From assembly GCA_945957245.1 (NCBI GenBank), contig CAMFLD010000103.1:1-8271 (forward strand): 8,271 nucleotides of DNA, given 5' to 3'. The translations under genes and the position numbers were made by a program. Positions 6,657 through 8,271 of the stretch are shown one piece after another. The DNA comes from an uncultured Flavobacterium sp. GTDB lineage: Bacteria > Bacteroidota > Bacteroidia > Flavobacteriales > Flavobacteriaceae. Under the pieces are notes generated by a model. The model saw only the letters and a program-made list of their open reading frames with translations. It was not told the origin of the DNA and searched no databases. Positions within the stretch are counted from its first letter, which is position 1, and every line of letters begins with the position of its first letter.

Positions 6657-7774
6657 GGTTTAAGGAGCAATTTAATTTCATTTTCAAAGGTATCCATAGT
6701 AAATTGTCTGGACCATTCCATGGCTTTGGTTGTTTTTTCCTGATACAAAGCAGTATTACTTAAAATTGATTCTATTTTTTTTACATCTTCTTCCAACTTC
6801 AAATCGAGAAGGATACCTCTGTCGCCATTTCCCATCATATTAGGCACGCAGGAAACTTTTGAAGCAATCGGAAGGCAAGCCCAAAACATACTTTCTGCTA
6901 CAACCTTAGGCCAGCCCTCACTCAATGAAGGTAAAATTAAAAAATGGCTTTCCTGATATCCTTTTTTAATGGTTTCCTGATTTTGATTGCCTTTTAAAAT
7001 AATTCTGTTATCCAGTTTTTTATCCCGAATATAATCTTCAAGCATAGGGCGCTCAGTTCCTTCTCCATAAATCATCAACTGAACATCGTGTCCTTTTGCA
7101 TAAAGCGTTTCAATTAATTGAATAGCATAAAAAGGTTGTTTACCATTAGAAAGCGTACCCACAAAAAGAAAGGTAATTAAACCCTTTAAATCTCTTGGTT
7201 TTATTGCTGTCTTATCTTTTTCAAAATAACTTGCCGTAAAAAAAGGCTTGATATTCTTTGAACTGTTCTCCCATTCACCATAAACTAAAACCTGCATATT
7301 CTTAGTCAAAAATGTATTTCCAAGAATCCATTTTTGCAATTTGTAAGTAAAAGGTTGGGGAGCTTTTGGATCCCAATTACCGGCATATTTGGCAGTTTTG
7401 GGTTTGGATGGAAAAAGTATTTGTACAAAACACCCCAAAAGGCCTATATTTCCGGGGCAGCGCAAATGAATATGGTCTGCGCTTTTCATAGCCCTAAAGA
7501 TTTTAAAAACTATTTTGGGCATCACTACCAAAGCACGTAAAATGCTTTTGAGACTAGTGATATCGAAATCAGAAACAGGTACAAAATCTATTTTATCGTG
7601 CTGATAGAACTCCTGAATTGGACTTTTGGAAATAGGATGTAACGGGGCAACAATTATAACTTCGGATGTATATTTGAGCCATAAGTTCATTTCCCGAACA
7701 TAAGGTTCATATCCAAAATAGCCGCCGCCTGATTCTTTACCATGAATGACATGAGTAATTATGGCAAATTTCAT
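6653..7774 (-). CDS. Glycosyltransferase family 4 (GT-B fold), first GT of the cluster
   Basis: 373 residues if started at the ATG at 7774. A longer frame to an ATG at 7816 exists, but it would overlap the upstream methyltransferase by 37 nt, and the added residues (MHALNDVNAKKIRQ) look unlike a GT-B N-terminus. 'MKFAIITHVIHG' is a normal first beta-strand and loop, and 7774 is 5 nt past the upstream stop. Other N-terminal marks are 'GYEPYVREMNLW' (21-32), 'HLRCPGNIGLL' (103-113) and 'AKYAGNWDPK' (128-137). The donor domain has 'FLFVGTLSNGKQP' (202-214), 'VQLMIYGEGTERP' (231-243), and 'SLSEGWPKVVAESMFWA' (283-299) with E-x7-E residues Glu286 and Glu294. It presumably adds one sugar of the repeat unit. 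It joins the next GT4 gene by an ATGA overlap. Family is sure; sugar specificity is not. Confidence 0.92.
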   Translation of the reverse strand: MKFAIITHVIHGKESGGGYFGYEPYVREMNLWLKYTSEVIIVAPLHPISKSPIQEFYQHDKIDFVPVSDFDITSLKSILRALVVMPKIVFKIFRAMKSADHIHLRCPGNIGLLGCFVQILFPSKPKTAKYAGNWDPKAPQPFTYKLQKWILGNTFLTKNMQVLVYGEWENSSKNIKPFFTASYFEKDKTAIKPRDLKGLITFLFVGTLSNGKQPFYAIQLIETLYAKGHDVQLMIYGEGTERPMLEDYIRDKKLDNRIILKGNQNQETIKKGYQESHFLILPSLSEGWPKVVAESMFWACLPIASKVSCVPNMMGNGDRGILLDLKLEEDVKKIESILSNTALYQEKTTKAMEWSRQFTMDTFENEIKLLLKP

Positions 7775-7779
7775 CTGCC

Positions 7780-8250
7780 TTATTTTTTTTGCATTAACAT
7801 CGTTAAGTGCATGCATTTAAACAAATGACTTTCGGATTGAGCCGATTTTTCCCAATCTTTTTTATGCCAGCTTTTTCCAATGGCCTGTCTTTTTTCTTCA
7901 GAAATAAACGGAACAAAATTCATAAGGAAATACCATTTAGCCTGACCAAGAAGTCCGTGACGCTCAATGATAGTAAAGGTAGACGCAAATTTGCGGTATG
8001 TTTTTTTGGTAAATGGCCATTCCCAATCTTTATCTGATTGAAATGGTCGGTACATTACCCTCATAATCTTTATGGGTAAACTGGTCTCCAACGGGTCATA
8101 ACTAATAATGACACCACCCGGAGCTAACTTTTCATTGAGTCTGGCAATCAATACATCGGGGTTTTGAAAATGATGCAGTACACCATAAGCATAAATAATA
8201 TCAAAATCCTTATCAGGAAACTCCTCAACAGACAGAAAATCAGCAGCATC
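7780..8250 (-). CDS. Class I SAM-dependent methyltransferase, 5'-truncated at the right edge
   Basis: 156 residues are visible to a TAA at 7780-7782, and the frame stays open to the right. The visible part begins after the glycine-rich SAM motif I, which must lie outside. 'FPDKDFDIIYAYGVLHHFQNPD' in two pieces (residues 11-20 and 21-32 of the visible part) is the post-motif region of Methyltransf_11/25-type enzymes, and 'KLAPGGVIISYDP' (41-53) is the following strand motif. The C-terminal half (KTYRKF, KWYFLMNFVPF, KKDWEKS) is family-specific and I cannot name its substrate. As the first visible gene of the polysaccharide operon it may methylate a sugar or a lipid-linked intermediate. Bases 8251-8271 read in frame but look like sequencing adapter, so I end the genuine coding sequence at 8250. 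The gene ends with an A8 run just before the stop. Confidence 0.85.
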   Translation of the reverse strand, partial: DAADFLSVEEFPDKDFDIIYAYGVLHHFQNPDVLIARLNEKLAPGGVIISYDPLETSLPIKIMRVMYRPFQSDKDWEWPFTKKTYRKFASTFTIIERHGLLGQAKWYFLMNFVPFISEEKRQAIGKSWHKKDWEKSAQSESHLFKCMHLTMLMQKK

Positions 8251-8271
8251 CTGGCTCTTATACACATCTCC
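8251..8271 (+). other. Probable untrimmed Nextera/Tn5 transposase adapter at contig end
   Basis: The last 21 bases equal the Tn5 mosaic-end adapter CTGTCTCTTATACACATCT followed by CC, the next two bases of one Nextera adapter arm, except for one base (G at 8254 in place of T). The final 17 bases, CTCTTATACACATCTCC, match exactly. A match of this length ending exactly at the sequence edge is far more likely library-adapter carry-over than genome. The true genome sequence probably ends between 8250 and 8254. Confidence 0.9.

Noticed and set aside
7775..7816. N-terminal extension of the first GT4 to the ATG at 7816
   Set aside because: It overlaps the methyltransferase by 37 nt and adds 14 residues unlike a GT-B start. 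ATG 7774 gives a normal family N-terminus.
8263..8265. GTG start for the methyltransferase
   Set aside because: It lies in the probable adapter sequence, and the SAM-binding motif I that should precede the visible part would be missing.

Overview
The window looks like an accessory envelope locus from an AT-rich member of the Bacteroidota, most likely a Flavobacteriaceae (Flavobacterium-like) bacterium. The grounds are the A/T-rich codon use, start codons without clear GGAGG-type ribosome sites, a PorV/PorQ-type outer-membrane barrel, an Lnb_N/DUF4105 protein, and a surface-polysaccharide gene order of a kind common in that family. Species cannot be decided from the sequence alone. No tRNA, rRNA, CRISPR array, insertion sequence or phage gene was seen. 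There is no gene-free stretch longer than about 40 bases.

Layout. On the + strand, positions 2-712 hold the 3' part of a PorV/PorQ-family outer-membrane protein gene. It is followed after 4 nt by a complete gene (717-1847) for an exported protein with a periplasmic Lnb_N-type domain and about five C-terminal membrane helices. From 1815 to about 8250, everything is on the - strand and reads right to left as one tightly packed probable operon: SAM methyltransferase (cut by the right edge), GT4 glycosyltransferase, GT4 glycosyltransferase, O-antigen polymerase/ligase-like membrane protein, GT4 glycosyltransferase, and a WcaJ/WbaP-type polyprenyl-phosphate sugar-1-phosphate transferase. Junctions are +5 nt, a 4-nt ATGA overlap, +3 nt, a 29-nt overlap and +38 nt.

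How the genes would work together. The last gene would load the first sugar phosphate onto undecaprenyl phosphate. The three GT4 enzymes would extend the lipid-linked unit on the cytoplasmic face, with the methyltransferase possibly decorating a sugar. The Wzy/WaaL-like protein would polymerise or transfer the unit on the periplasmic side. No flippase (Wzx), export protein or nucleotide-sugar gene is present, so the cluster must continue to the right of the window or elsewhere.

The two blocks converge and their coding regions overlap by 33 nt. This overlap holds two adjacent hairpins, each containing the stop codon of one of the two genes, which suggests a compact bidirectional terminator.

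The last 21 bases (8251-8271) match the Tn5/Nextera transposase adapter with one mismatch. The right edge is therefore probably a contig end with untrimmed adapter, and the residues it would encode are not genuine. I see no clearly new biological system. The best leads are the stop-codon hairpin pair, a slippery A8 run before the methyltransferase stop that could join it to the next glycosyltransferase, and the envelope pair at the left.
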